Assembly (NCBI GenBank): GCA_038214535.1
Contig: JBBQRS010000012.1
Location: 1 to 64,000, forward strand
DNA from: JBBQRS01 sp038214535
GTDB taxonomy: Bacteria > Chloroflexota > Anaerolineae > CG2-30-64-16
Length of the DNA: 64,000 nucleotides
Direction of reading: 5' to 3'
Part shown: one piece after another, positions 1-8,160 of the stretch
How the letters are laid out: every line of letters starts with the position of its first letter
Numbering within the stretch: the stretch's first letter is position 1
Program-made: the position numbers and the translations under genes
The notes under the pieces: model-generated
Seen by the model: only the letters and a program-made list of their open reading frames with translations
What the model was told of the DNA's origin: nothing
Databases searched by the model: none

Positions 1-76
1 GCGTGTAGTTGATTTGGCTGACCAGCAAATACTGGCAGTAGTCCAAACGAGTCACGGGTTGGCTTGTCGGTCTCAT
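1..76 (-). CDS. transposase, N-terminal fragment (runs off window)
   Basis: Reading the minus strand from an ATG at 76 gives about 25 residues that run off the window start. They contain the string LDYCQYLLVSQINYT, which I recognise as the N-terminus of DDE transposases common in cyanobacteria and Chloroflexota (IS701-like or a relative; the exact family is uncertain). A purine-rich GGTAAGGTAGG lies just upstream of the ATG and could be its ribosome binding site. Only the extreme N-terminus is present, so the catalytic residues cannot be checked and it is unknown whether the element is intact. The call rests on memory of family N-termini rather than a search. Confidence 0.5.
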   Translation of the reverse strand, partial: MRPTSQPVTRLDYCQYLLVSQINYT

Positions 77-140
77 GCGGCCTACCTTACCCGCCAACGC
101 TCGTACTGTCAACCAATTACTGGTTTTGCGTAAGTCCTAG
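1..140. mobile_element. end of an insertion sequence (putative)
   Basis: The transposase start at 76 leaves about 64 bases to a likely element end. Read on the minus strand, 124-140 gives CTAGGACTTACGCAAAA; GGACTTACGCA-like ends are known to me from insertion sequences of this general type. The other end lies outside the window, so the inverted repeat and any target duplication cannot be verified. The boundary near 139-140 is an inference. Confidence 0.33.
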
Positions 141-186
141 TCAAATCACCCGAAGAAGTTTCACCCACTCGTATACACTTGCAGAA

Positions 187-216
187 TTAGCTCAACCCGA
201 CCCTCGCTCGTATAAT
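187..216 (+). promoter_or_regulatory. candidate sigma70-type promoter of the deoxynucleoside kinase operon
   Basis: A perfect TATAAT lies at 211-216, with a weak -35 (TTAGCT, 187-192) 18 bp upstream. Transcription would start near 223, giving a leader of about 25 nt that carries GGAGG at 239-243, five bases before the GTG start at 249. Confidence 0.45.
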
Positions 217-248
217 GACTTCCCACAACCCACCCAGCGGAGGACCGC

Positions 249-1268
249 GTGAGTTCATCCCATGCGTTCATTGCCATCGAAGGCGTGATCGGCGTCGGCA
301 AAACGACCCTCGCCCGCATTCTTGGCGAAGCATTGCCCGCCGAAATCCTGTTGGAAGTGTTCGAGGAGAATCCTTTCCTCAGCGACTTCTACGGAGACCG
401 CGCGCGTTATGCCTTTCAAACGCAGATCTTCTTCCTGCTCAGTCGCTATCGGCAACAGCATCGCGTCATCAGCAAAGCGTTACACACGTCCCCCCTGGTC
501 AGCGATTATCTGTTCAACAAAGACTGGCTGTTCGCACATCTGAATCTCACCGGCGATGAGTTGGCAATGTATGAACGCGTCTACGCCATTCTCGGCGAAC
601 AACTCCCCACACCCGCGCTGGTCGTCTATCTCAAGGCTTCAACCAACACACTGATGCAGCGCATCGCCTATCGCGACCGCGCCTTCGAACGCCGCATGTC
701 CCGCGACTACATCGAAGCGCTGGGCGCTGAATACAAGAACCTGTTCGCGCATTACACCGATGCGCCAGTGCTCATTATTGATACGGATGACCTGGACCTG
801 GTGAGCGATCTGAGCGCGCGCGCCGGCGTCAACAAACAGGTTCGCGAGGCGCTCGAAGGGACGCCGCAACAGCCGCTTTTCCCCCAAATCGCCGCCGATC
901 GCACCGGGGCAATCGGCGCGCCCCGGCCCGGTGGCCGCCTCATGGATTTTCAGCGGCATCGTCGCTCACTCGAACACGTCAATGGCGACCTTGCCGACAT
1001 CTTCTATGACTATCTGTCCCTCTCGCAAGCCATCGGCCACCTGGGCGACACACTGAAACAGGTCTGGGTGCAGCAAGACAAATTGCTCCCGAAGCTCGGC
1101 AACCGGCAGGAAGCGCGCGACCTCGCGGTGGAAGGGCTGAGGGCCACGCTGCAAGAAACCCTGGGCGATACCCTCGATCGGCTGCTCAAGATCGCGAATG
1201 ATGCGGGCATTGACCTGGAGAATGCCTACCTCAGCGCCCTCGAGCGCGCCGAGAACAGCCATGATTAA
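249..1268 (+). CDS. deoxynucleoside kinase with MazG-like C-terminal extension
   Basis: A 339-residue cytoplasmic protein starting at GTG 249, five bases after GGAGG. Residues 1-200 are a deoxynucleoside kinase of the Bacillus Dgk/Dck type: P-loop GVIGVGKT (12-19), the substrate-site segment VSDYLFNKDWLFA, and the lid region with RDRAFERRM. The DY variant of the DR(S/T) motif and the overall match resemble the deoxyguanosine kinase branch, which phosphorylates purine deoxynucleosides in salvage. The last roughly 105 residues (from MDFQRHRRSLEH) are extra to the family. They form a helical segment with an ELGD-like 'ETLGDTLDRLLKIANDAGID' pattern that resembles MazG-type NTP pyrophosphohydrolases, although the complete EExxE metal motif is not obvious. 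The gene overlaps the next kinase by 8 bases, so the pair is an operon. Kinase call is firm; specificity and the MazG assignment are inference. Confidence 0.85.
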   Translation: MSSSHAFIAIEGVIGVGKTTLARILGEALPAEILLEVFEENPFLSDFYGDRARYAFQTQIFFLLSRYRQQHRVISKALHTSPLVSDYLFNKDWLFAHLNLTGDELAMYERVYAILGEQLPTPALVVYLKASTNTLMQRIAYRDRAFERRMSRDYIEALGAEYKNLFAHYTDAPVLIIDTDDLDLVSDLSARAGVNKQVREALEGTPQQPLFPQIAADRTGAIGAPRPGGRLMDFQRHRRSLEHVNGDLADIFYDYLSLSQAIGHLGDTLKQVWVQQDKLLPKLGNRQEARDLAVEGLRATLQETLGDTLDRLLKIANDAGIDLENAYLSALERAENSHD

Positions 1269-1899
1269 GCGTTTTGTCGCCATCGCAGGCAACATCGGCG
1301 TGGGAAAATCCACCCTGACGGGTCTCTTAAGCAGCCGGCTCGGCTGGGAACCTTTTTACGAAGCCGTATCCGATAACCCGTATCTCGCCGACTTTTATCA
1401 CGATATGCCACGCTATGCATTTCACTCGCAGGTGTTTTTCCTTTCGCGTCGCTTGCGTCACCATCGCCGGTTACTGGATTTCCCAGGTTCCGTCGTGCAG
1501 GACCGCACGGTATACGAAGACGCCGAGATCTTCGCTCGCGCGCTCTACGAACAGGGTCACATCTTGCCGCGTGACTATCAGACCTATCGCGAACTCTATG
1601 AGGTGCTCACACTTTTTCTGCCCCCACCCGACCTCGTCGTCTACCTCCGGGCCTCGACGCCCACTCTCTTACAGCGCATCACCTGCCGCGGCCGCGCCTT
1701 CGAACGCAACATCGAACCGGAATACCTGGAACACCTCGGCGCGCTGTACGAATCCTGGCTGGACGATTTCGCCATCTGCCCGGTGCTCACCATCGCCACG
1801 GATGATCTCGATTTCGTCCACAACAACGCCCATCTCGATCTCATCGTCGCCAGGATCGAAGAGAAACTCAGCGGCAAGGATGAGTTGGTGCTGCCATGA
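1261..1899 (+). CDS. deoxynucleoside kinase (Dck/dAK type)
   Basis: A 212-residue kinase; ATG 1261 is chosen because it puts the P-loop GNIGVGKS at residues 10-17, as usual for the family, and it overlaps the end of the preceding gene (ATGATTAA). The segment VVQDRTVYEDAEIFA carries the DR(S/T) catalytic motif typical of the Bacillus deoxyadenosine/deoxycytidine kinase, while the upstream gene carries the DY variant. The two therefore look like the classic dgk-dck salvage pair with complementary base specificity. The lid contains RGRAFERNI. Length matches the family (about 210-220). No extension is present here, unlike the upstream partner. Co-transcription from the promoter at 187-216 is inferred from the overlap. 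Confidence 0.87.
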   Translation: MIKRFVAIAGNIGVGKSTLTGLLSSRLGWEPFYEAVSDNPYLADFYHDMPRYAFHSQVFFLSRRLRHHRRLLDFPGSVVQDRTVYEDAEIFARALYEQGHILPRDYQTYRELYEVLTLFLPPPDLVVYLRASTPTLLQRITCRGRAFERNIEPEYLEHLGALYESWLDDFAICPVLTIATDDLDFVHNNAHLDLIVARIEEKLSGKDELVLP

Positions 1900-1913
1900 A
1901 ATTGGCAGTTGAT

Positions 1914-1942
1914 TTGCCTCCCATCGTATGGCGTGCTAGAAT
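1914..1942 (+). promoter_or_regulatory. sigma70-type promoter
   Basis: TTGCCT (1914-1919), 17 bp spacer, TAGAAT (1937-1942). It lies directly after the kinase pair and drives the gene at 2037, whose GAGGAG (2023-2028) precedes the ATG by eight bases. Confidence 0.6.
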
Positions 1943-2036
1943 TATGTCGTGTTGAGGGACAGGTTGCCCTTCGTTCCTGATCGCTTTCTTTTCCATTGAC
2001 CGTTCACGCGCCACCCCCGCGCGAGGAGAGGCCGCT

Positions 2037-3101
2037 ATGGCAAACAACAACCCCTGGAGCGCCACCACACTTGTACCCGATGCCGGCGCGAATAGCCGCG
2101 AACCTTCTTTGGCCTTCAGTGGTAACGCGCTTCATCTGGCCTGGAGTCGCAATAAAACGCTCTATCACGCCGTTTTCGACGGCAGCGCATGGAGCGCCCC
2201 CGTCAGAATCGCGAGCGGAGAACAACCGACTCTGGCAGTGACCCCGGATGGCAAGCTGCACTGTCTCTTCACACATGAATTCATCGGCAATTACGAAGTA
2301 TATCACGTAGTCCGGGAAGACGGCAGGTGGTTGCTGCCCGAACCGGTCTCCCGAACCCCGGGCGTTTCCACCGACCCGGCGATTGCCGTCGCCCCCAATG
2401 GGAGCCTGCACGCGACGTGGGCCGACACCACCCCCGGCGAGTCCACCATCTATTATGGGACACTTGACGGCCTCTTCTGGACCAGTTCACCCATCCCCAG
2501 CGGTCGCGGCGCGCTTCCCAGCATCGCGATCACGTCTGCGGGCATTATTCACGTTGCCTGGCAAGACCGCACCGGCGCGGCTGCCCGTTACGAAATCCTC
2601 AGCGCCGCCCTGAGCAACAAGCTCTGGTCTGTGCCGCAGATCGTCTCCAACAGCCCCGCAGCCCATTCCTTGCGCCCGCAATTGCTGGTCGGCGCAAACG
2701 ACGACTGTTATCTGGTATGGCAAGAAGAAGTCGCGAATCTCTACCACGTTCGCTATGCAGAGCGCGGCGAAACCGGTTGGCGTTCACCGGCCGATCTCTC
2801 CCCCGGTTCAAACGATTGCCGCCTCCCCTACCTTGCGCGTAACAGCCAGAACTTCCTGCAGATCGTCTGGCTGGAAGGTTCACAATTACGCCACCGGATA
2901 CGCCCGCCTGAGAAACAGGCCGACTGGTGGCCGGTTGAGGTCGCAATGGCAAACAGCGAAGGTTTGAGTGAACTCAGCATGGCGATTGATCAGCAAAACC
3001 GGGTTCACATCGCACTCAGCGGCTATCTCGGTTCCGAAACGCATGAGCTGTTCTATTGTAACCGCAACCCGGTCCTCGAATCCGTGATTATCACCACATA
3101 G
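2037..3101 (+). CDS. predicted beta-propeller (sialidase-like fold) protein, function unknown
   Basis: A 354-residue protein without signal peptide or membrane segment, so probably cytoplasmic. It is built from repeated blade-like units of about 45-50 residues, each with a 'G(x)LH-x-x-W' strand and a preceding 'W...P' turn, for example ALHLAWSR, SLHATWADT, IIHVAWQDR, CYLVWQEE and RVHIALSG. This pattern is typical of BNR/sialidase-like six-bladed propellers. The sialidase catalytic arginine triad and Asp-box consensus are not evident, so enzymatic activity should not be assumed. A related architecture, but with signal peptide and membrane anchor, occurs at 29589-31016 inside the glycan locus. 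The gene stands alone between its own promoter (1914-1942) and a strong terminator (3130-3160). Binding or structural role is possible; no function is assigned. Confidence 0.6.
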   Translation: MANNNPWSATTLVPDAGANSREPSLAFSGNALHLAWSRNKTLYHAVFDGSAWSAPVRIASGEQPTLAVTPDGKLHCLFTHEFIGNYEVYHVVREDGRWLLPEPVSRTPGVSTDPAIAVAPNGSLHATWADTTPGESTIYYGTLDGLFWTSSPIPSGRGALPSIAITSAGIIHVAWQDRTGAAARYEILSAALSNKLWSVPQIVSNSPAAHSLRPQLLVGANDDCYLVWQEEVANLYHVRYAERGETGWRSPADLSPGSNDCRLPYLARNSQNFLQIVWLEGSQLRHRIRPPEKQADWWPVEVAMANSEGLSELSMAIDQQNRVHIALSGYLGSETHELFYCNRNPVLESVIITT

Positions 3102-3129
3102 ACGTCAATCTGAAATGTCTCGCCAATCA

Positions 3130-3160
3130 AAAACCCGGTCTTTGCGACCGGGTTTTGTTT
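3130..3160 (+). terminator. intrinsic terminator between convergent genes
   Basis: An 11-bp perfect stem (AAAACCCGGTC at 3130-3140 with GACCGGGTTTT at 3146-3156) and a 5-base loop, followed by GTTTT. A-rich on one side and T-rich on the other, it can serve both the plus gene ending at 3101 and the minus gene ending at 3246. Confidence 0.85.
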
Positions 3161-3245
3161 TCCAGACGGCGATTCGATAGCACTGTGGCTACACGAAACC
3201 TGCACTTCGCAGTTTGGTGCAGGCTCAGTGCGTGCTCGCAGACAG

Positions 3246-4454
3246 CTAACGACGACGGCCTCGTAGGGCAAGCCCGCCCAGAACCAGCGCGCCGACGATC
3301 GCACCCGCCGCGATGGCGGTCGTGCGCGGCTCGACGCCAGGCATCACCACCTTGCCGTCACCATAGCTCTGGAACATGCGCCCCCATTTCGTATCCAGCG
3401 CATCCTCGACGCGCTTGCGGCCCACCGCCGGATACCAGTAGACGTTGTGATAGAAGTTAGACGCGAAATAGCTCCACGGGACAATGGGCGAGCGCAATAA
3501 CAAGTTCTCCGCCGGCTTCAGCGGCCCATGATAGATCAATTTCTGGCCGCGGCTGGCGAACGTATCCTCCTGGACGAATCCCCAATCCTCAGCCGACACA
3601 TCATAACCCACGATCTCGATATCTTTAGGGTCGCCGATCCCCAGACCCAGCTCGTGCGCCAGGCGGATGAACTTCAGGTCCATGGGGTTGAACCCCTGGA
3701 TTTTAGCCGAAATCGCATCAATCGCTACTTGATCGGCGGAAGCCAGCAGGATGTCCTTCTCATGCCAGCGCATCGCGCGCGGGCCCGGCCCATCGCCGGC
3801 AAACGTCCCATCCATCACCGCGAACAAGCCACTGTGAATCTCCTGCTGAATCGCCAGCAGGTCTACCACGGTTTCATGGATCACGCTGTGCGTCCAATGT
3901 CGCTTTTCCGTCAACAAACCCCCGAAGGCGTTCTTCATCGCGCCCGTAATCGTTGTGAACACGTGCGTCTTCACGGTAGGCAACTGGATGATGTTCTTAT
4001 CGAAGAAGTATGCCGGCAGCAAGATGCCTTCCGGGAAGATGCGATCCAACACCAACATCGGCGTTTTGGGCGTATAGCGAACCCAGGTGATCTCCGGTTC
4101 ATACAGGTGGACGTTGCGTATCCCATAAGCATCCACGACGGCCTTATGCTTGTTGTTCTTCTCGCCGACGTATGCGTCTACCACAACCGTCTTGTTATGC
4201 GCCGCCGACAGATCACGATAGCCGTCGGCCTGCAGCTTGCGGATTACCCCTTCGACCTGCCACGGTGTGCTGGAACAGGCAGGATACCACGTCTGCCAGG
4301 AGATGTTGATCTTCAATATCGTTTCGCGGTCTTTGGGCAGCGCCGCCTCGTAGCCCGCCATATCCATCACGCGGCCCACATCATCCAGAACCGTTTCAGG
4401 GCGCGTCTTCAAAACGGCCACTTTACCCTTACCCGGAAAATCTTTCGGAATCAC
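3246..4454 (-). CDS. DUF362 domain protein with C-terminal membrane anchor
   Basis: A 402-residue protein of the DUF362 family. Recognisable family stretches include 'TILKINISW' near residue 45, 'VKTHVFTTITGAMKNAFGGL' in the middle, 'AVMDGTFAGDGPGP' and 'ILLASADQVAIDAISAKIQGF'. DUF362 proteins are often fused to or encoded near iron-sulphur proteins, but no cysteine cluster for a 4Fe-4S ferredoxin domain is present here. The C-terminus has a hydrophobic stretch (TTAIAAGAIVGALVLGGLAL) ending in RGRRR, consistent with a tail anchor that leaves the domain in the cytoplasm. It follows the EF-G-like gene on the same strand after a GC-rich hairpin (4481-4513). The biochemical activity of the family is not established, so none is proposed. 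Confidence 0.75.
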   Translation of the reverse strand: MIPKDFPGKGKVAVLKTRPETVLDDVGRVMDMAGYEAALPKDRETILKINISWQTWYPACSSTPWQVEGVIRKLQADGYRDLSAAHNKTVVVDAYVGEKNNKHKAVVDAYGIRNVHLYEPEITWVRYTPKTPMLVLDRIFPEGILLPAYFFDKNIIQLPTVKTHVFTTITGAMKNAFGGLLTEKRHWTHSVIHETVVDLLAIQQEIHSGLFAVMDGTFAGDGPGPRAMRWHEKDILLASADQVAIDAISAKIQGFNPMDLKFIRLAHELGLGIGDPKDIEIVGYDVSAEDWGFVQEDTFASRGQKLIYHGPLKPAENLLLRSPIVPWSYFASNFYHNVYWYPAVGRKRVEDALDTKWGRMFQSYGDGKVVMPGVEPRTTAIAAGAIVGALVLGGLALRGRRR

Positions 4455-4480
4455 TTGTTTAACCTCCGACGCACTGATAG

Positions 4481-4513
4481 CACCGCCCGCCAGAAAGCAT
4501 CTGGCGGGCGGTG
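4481..4513 (-). terminator. GC-rich hairpin after the EF-G-like gene
   Basis: A 14-bp perfect inverted repeat (4481-4494 with 4500-4513, 5-base loop) lies 20 bases past the EF-G-like stop codon on the minus strand. There is no T-tract, so it may slow rather than end transcription, leaving some read-through into the DUF362 gene. Confidence 0.55.
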
Positions 4514-4532
4514 AAGATGGCGTACTGCGCGT

Positions 4533-6614
4533 CTATTCGTCTTCGGCTTCGTCGTGCTCGTGCTTAGATTGCGCGATCACCTGCTCGGCGATGTGCGCCG
4601 GAACCGGTTCATAGTGCGACAATTGCATCGTATAAATGCCGCGACCCTGCGTCATCGAACGTAAGTCAATCGCATAGCGTTGCATCTCGGCCATGGGAAC
4701 CTGAGCCGTCACAATGCCCTTGCCGCGCGTCTGCTCCATGCCCTGCACACGACCACGGCGGGTATTGAGATCACCCATAATATCGCCCATGTACTCTTCG
4801 GGAACAGTGATGCGCGCCTCCATGATCGGCTCCAACAGCACGGGACCTGCCTGCAAGAAGGTCTTCTTGAACACCTCACGGCCGGCGATCTGGAATGCGA
4901 TATCTTTCGAGTCAACCGGATGCATCTTGCCGTCATAGATCTCGCAGCGCACGTCTACGACGGGATATCCCGCAAGCGGACCCGCATCCAACCGCGAGCG
5001 GATGCCCTTTTCAATAGACGGGAAGAAGCTGTTGGAGATCGCGCCGCCAAAGACGCGAGACGTATCAAACTCGAAACCGGTTCCCCGCTCGACGGGCTTG
5101 ATTTCCATGTGAACTTCGCCGAACTGCCCTGCGCCGCCGGTCTGCTTCTTGTGGCGGTGATAATCCGCCGCACTCCGCGTGATAGATTCGTTGTAGGGCA
5201 CCTTCGGCATCGCCGTCGTCAACGCCACACCGAACTTGCTCTCCATCCGCCGAATCGCGAGGTCGAGGTGCACCTCGCCCATGCCGGAAAGAATCGTCTC
5301 ATTCGTGCCGGGTTCGAACCGCACGCTCAAAGTCGGGTCTTCCTCGACAGCGCGGGTCAAAGCCGGGCCCATTTTCGCCGAGTCGCCCTTCGTCTTCGGG
5401 CTGACGGCGAGCGAGAAGAGCGGTTCCGGATAGTTCACGGACGGCAAGATGATCTGGGCGGACTTTTCGCACAGCGTGTCGCTCGTGTTGGTGTTGGCTA
5501 ACTTTGTCACGCCGCCGAAGTCGCCGGCCACCAGTTGATTGATGGCCAACTGCTCTTTGCCGCGTGGCACGAAGATCTGGGCAACGCGTTCCTCAGTGGC
5601 ATCGGGCATGGTGTAAACCCGGCTATCCCCGTGGAACTTCCCGGACTGCACGCGGAAATACGAAATCTTGCCGACGAATGGGTCGGCAACCGTTTTCCAG
5701 ACGAATACAGCCAGCGGCCCGTCTGCGGAGATTGGCAGCGTGATTTCACTCTCGTCCGGTTTGTGAGCCACAATCGGCAGTAACTCAGACGGGTCAGGCA
5801 TCGCCGCGATCAACGCGTTCATCAGCGGGATGATGGCCATGTTATTCACCGCCGAACCACAGAACACCGGGATCACGTTGCCGGAGGCAATGCCCGCCTT
5901 CAGACCCTTGCCGATTTCTTCGGGCGTGAGATCGCCGCCATCCAGATATTTCATAATCAGGTCGTCGTCGCCCTCGGCGGCAGCCTCGATCAGTTGCGTG
6001 CGCGCCGTCTCTGCGGCCTCGACCATATCAGCCGGCACATCCATCGGATCGGCGGAGTCGCCCAGATACGCCTTCAGCGAGATCAAGTCTACGATCCCGC
6101 GAAACTCCGAGCCTTCACCGATAGGGAGCTGCGCAGCCACGATGTTACCGGGAAATGCCTCGCGCAGAAGCGCCAGCGCGTTGCTGAAGCTGGCATTATC
6201 GCGATCCATCTTATTGATGAAGACCGCGCGCGGCAAAGATCGCTCGTCAAGAAACCCCCAACCCAGGTCCGTGCCGACCTCGACCCCGGCAACGGGATCA
6301 ATAACCACAAGACCCGAATCGGTAACGGCGACCGCGCTTTTGGTCTCACCCGAGAAATCTATGAAACCGGGCGTGTCAATGATATTGAGTTTACAGCCCT
6401 GCCACTCACTGGGGACCAATGAAGCTGAGACCGAAATTTGCCGGCGAATCGCTTCATCATCCCAGTCGGCGACCGTAGTCCCATCCTCGACGCGGCCGCG
6501 CCGGCTGGTGGCGCCAGTGTTGAAGAGCATCGCCTCAGCCAGTGTCGTCTTGCCTGAGCTGCTATGCCCAATCAAGGCCACATTTCGCAACCGCTCTGTT
6601 GTATAATTCTCCAT
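4533..6614 (-). CDS. fusA2: elongation factor G-like translational GTPase (EF-G2 type)
   Basis: A 693-residue GTPase with the full EF-G domain order: G1 GHSSSGKT (16-23), switch region 'GTTVADWDDEAIRRQIS', G3 DTPGF, G4 NKMD, then domains II-V ending in 'SMTQGRGIYTMQLSHYEPVP'. The P-loop GHSSSGKT and the GTTV.DW switch differ from housekeeping EF-G (usually AHIDAGKT) and place it with the EF-G2/EF-G-like paralogs, whose role in translocation or recycling is not settled. ATG 6614 is preferred over an in-frame GTG at 6617 because AGGAGG (6619-6624) is only one base from the GTG and four from the ATG. A near-consensus promoter sits directly upstream (6654-6682). A second, canonical fusA would be expected elsewhere in the genome. 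Confidence 0.88.
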   Translation of the reverse strand: MENYTTERLRNVALIGHSSSGKTTLAEAMLFNTGATSRRGRVEDGTTVADWDDEAIRRQISVSASLVPSEWQGCKLNIIDTPGFIDFSGETKSAVAVTDSGLVVIDPVAGVEVGTDLGWGFLDERSLPRAVFINKMDRDNASFSNALALLREAFPGNIVAAQLPIGEGSEFRGIVDLISLKAYLGDSADPMDVPADMVEAAETARTQLIEAAAEGDDDLIMKYLDGGDLTPEEIGKGLKAGIASGNVIPVFCGSAVNNMAIIPLMNALIAAMPDPSELLPIVAHKPDESEITLPISADGPLAVFVWKTVADPFVGKISYFRVQSGKFHGDSRVYTMPDATEERVAQIFVPRGKEQLAINQLVAGDFGGVTKLANTNTSDTLCEKSAQIILPSVNYPEPLFSLAVSPKTKGDSAKMGPALTRAVEEDPTLSVRFEPGTNETILSGMGEVHLDLAIRRMESKFGVALTTAMPKVPYNESITRSAADYHRHKKQTGGAGQFGEVHMEIKPVERGTGFEFDTSRVFGGAISNSFFPSIEKGIRSRLDAGPLAGYPVVDVRCEIYDGKMHPVDSKDIAFQIAGREVFKKTFLQAGPVLLEPIMEARITVPEEYMGDIMGDLNTRRGRVQGMEQTRGKGIVTAQVPMAEMQRYAIDLRSMTQGRGIYTMQLSHYEPVPAHIAEQVIAQSKHEHDEAEDE

Positions 6615-6653
6615 CACCCCTCCTCGCCAAAATGGCAGATAGTCAACCGCGTC

Positions 6654-6682
6654 ATTTTACGTCCAGGGAGCCGTTCTGTCAA
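6654..6682 (-). promoter_or_regulatory. strong sigma70-type promoter of the EF-G-like gene
   Basis: On the minus strand, TTGACA (6682-6677), 17-bp spacer, TAAAAT (6659-6654). It gives the EF-G-like gene its own start despite the same-strand amidohydrolase upstream. A small inverted repeat (AAGCAC/GTGCTT, 6685-6702) lies just upstream and could weakly end amidohydrolase transcripts. Confidence 0.75.
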
Positions 6683-6735
6683 AGAAGCACGACTATGTGC
6701 TTAACTCCACACCTTAAACACGCGGCGCGACGGCG

Positions 6736-8025
6736 TCACGACATGGCTTCAACCATGCGCCAGCCCCGGCTTTGCGCCTCCACCATGATCGCATCTTCAT
6801 CCAGCGTGAGTAGCCGCCGGTCGCGCATCAACCAGGTTCCGGCAACCATCAGGTCACTCACGTCCCGGCTCTGCGCCGTGTAGAGCACCGTTTCGAGCAA
6901 CTCAGTTCCACCGCTGAGTCGGGCAGTATCCCGGTTGATCATCAATAGGTCGGCGGCAAAGCCCGGCGCGATCATCCCGCTCTGCCCAAAACCCAGTGCC
7001 GTCGCGGCGGCGTGCGTCGCCATCTGTAAACTGAATTGATCCACCGTGGCTTCGTCGGCGTCTTTCGCTTGCCACAGGGCCGCCAGGCGCGCCTCGTGCA
7101 GCATATCAAAACGGCCGCTCACCGTCGGTCGTTCCGACCCGAGGGCGACGGCCACGCCGTCGGCGCGCAAGGCAGCGACCGGCGTCGCCCCCAGGCCGCA
7201 GCGAGCCTGATACGTGGGGCATTGCACGCAGACCACAGCCTTCGAAGCAAGAATCTCACGGTCAATTTCGGTAATGTGAATCGCGTGCACCGCCAGCACC
7301 GGCACATCGAGGACGCCGTTCCGATTGAGCATCTCAACAATCGTCATATCGTATCGTGCGAGCGCCTGATCGGCCTCGCGCTGCGTTGCGGCCAGGTGCA
7401 GATGGATACTCGACCCCAGGCGCGCGGCAACCGCCGCCGTGCGCGCCAGGAATACGGGCGAGCATTCGACCGGCGAGTGCGGCCCGAACGCTGTATGCAC
7501 TCGCCCATCACCTGCGCCTTGCCATTCTTCCACGAACCGCGAGATACCGGCCAAATCGCGACCGATTTCCGTGTCGCGGCCGAAAGTACACCACGACAGG
7601 CTGGCACGCAAACCGCTCTTGACCACGACTTCGGCCACGCGATCCATGAAGAAATACTGGTCAGCGAACCCAACCACGCCATTGCGAATCATCTCACAGG
7701 CGGCCAGCGCAGCGCCCCAATACACATCGTCCCCGGTCAACCCCGACCCGCGCAAAAATTCCGGATCCTCTAACCACGGATCCAGGGCATTGCCCGGCGC
7801 CCATCCTCGAAACAACGCCATCGGGCTGTGTGTGTGCGCGTTGAAGAGACCCGGCATCACGATATGTCCGCGTGCATTCACCGTCTCATCGGCGACAAAA
7901 CTCGGCGGCGGCACGCCCACCGCCGTGATTGCGCCATCCGTGATCGCAATGTCCGCGTCGAACAACAGCCGGCCATCGGCGTCGAGCGTCAAAATATCGC
8001 CATGCTGAATCAGGATTTTGCTCAT
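6736..8025 (-). CDS. amidohydrolase, MTA/SAH-deaminase-like but lacking catalytic residues
   Basis: A 429-residue TIM-barrel amidohydrolase of the methylthioadenosine/S-adenosylhomocysteine deaminase family, correct in length. Present: the metal-binding NAHTHSPM, the 'AFGPHSPVECS' substrate-site segment, H-x-H in SIHLHLAATQ, AVHAIHI for the third histidine, and the C-terminal 'GMIAPGFAADLLMIN' strand. Two residues expected for deamination are changed. The glutamate of HxHxAET is Ala (HLHLAAT), and the metal/catalytic aspartate of LGTDGAASN is Glu in LGSERPTVSG. It may therefore have altered chemistry or be inactive while the fold is kept. A GGGGG(A) sequence seven bases before the ATG serves as the binding site. 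It is transcribed divergently from the ferredoxin gene at 8161. Family call is firm; substrate is not. Confidence 0.8.
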   Translation of the reverse strand: MSKILIQHGDILTLDADGRLLFDADIAITDGAITAVGVPPPSFVADETVNARGHIVMPGLFNAHTHSPMALFRGWAPGNALDPWLEDPEFLRGSGLTGDDVYWGAALAACEMIRNGVVGFADQYFFMDRVAEVVVKSGLRASLSWCTFGRDTEIGRDLAGISRFVEEWQGAGDGRVHTAFGPHSPVECSPVFLARTAAVAARLGSSIHLHLAATQREADQALARYDMTIVEMLNRNGVLDVPVLAVHAIHITEIDREILASKAVVCVQCPTYQARCGLGATPVAALRADGVAVALGSERPTVSGRFDMLHEARLAALWQAKDADEATVDQFSLQMATHAAATALGFGQSGMIAPGFAADLLMINRDTARLSGGTELLETVLYTAQSRDVSDLMVAGTWLMRDRRLLTLDEDAIMVEAQSRGWRMVEAMS

Positions 8026-8096
8026 ATCATCCCCCGAATGCTGAGTCTACACCAGCTTCTTACGGGCGACGAATCACCCGGTTGCGCGATCCGGCT

Positions 8097-8124
8097 TTGC
8101 ATCCTGCCCCGGCTACCGTATAAT
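8097..8124 (+). promoter_or_regulatory. sigma70-type promoter of the ferredoxin operon
   Basis: TTGCAT (8097-8102), 16-bp spacer, perfect TATAAT (8119-8124). It lies in the 135-bp divergent region shared with the amidohydrolase. GGAG precedes the ATG at 8161. Confidence 0.68.
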
Positions 8125-8160
8125 GTCTTCAGCATACCGACCCAACCCGGAGACCCACCC

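Noticed and set aside
3528..4514. 328-codon plus-strand frame opposite the DUF362 gene
   Set aside because: It is antisense to a gene with clear family motifs and has no features of its own.
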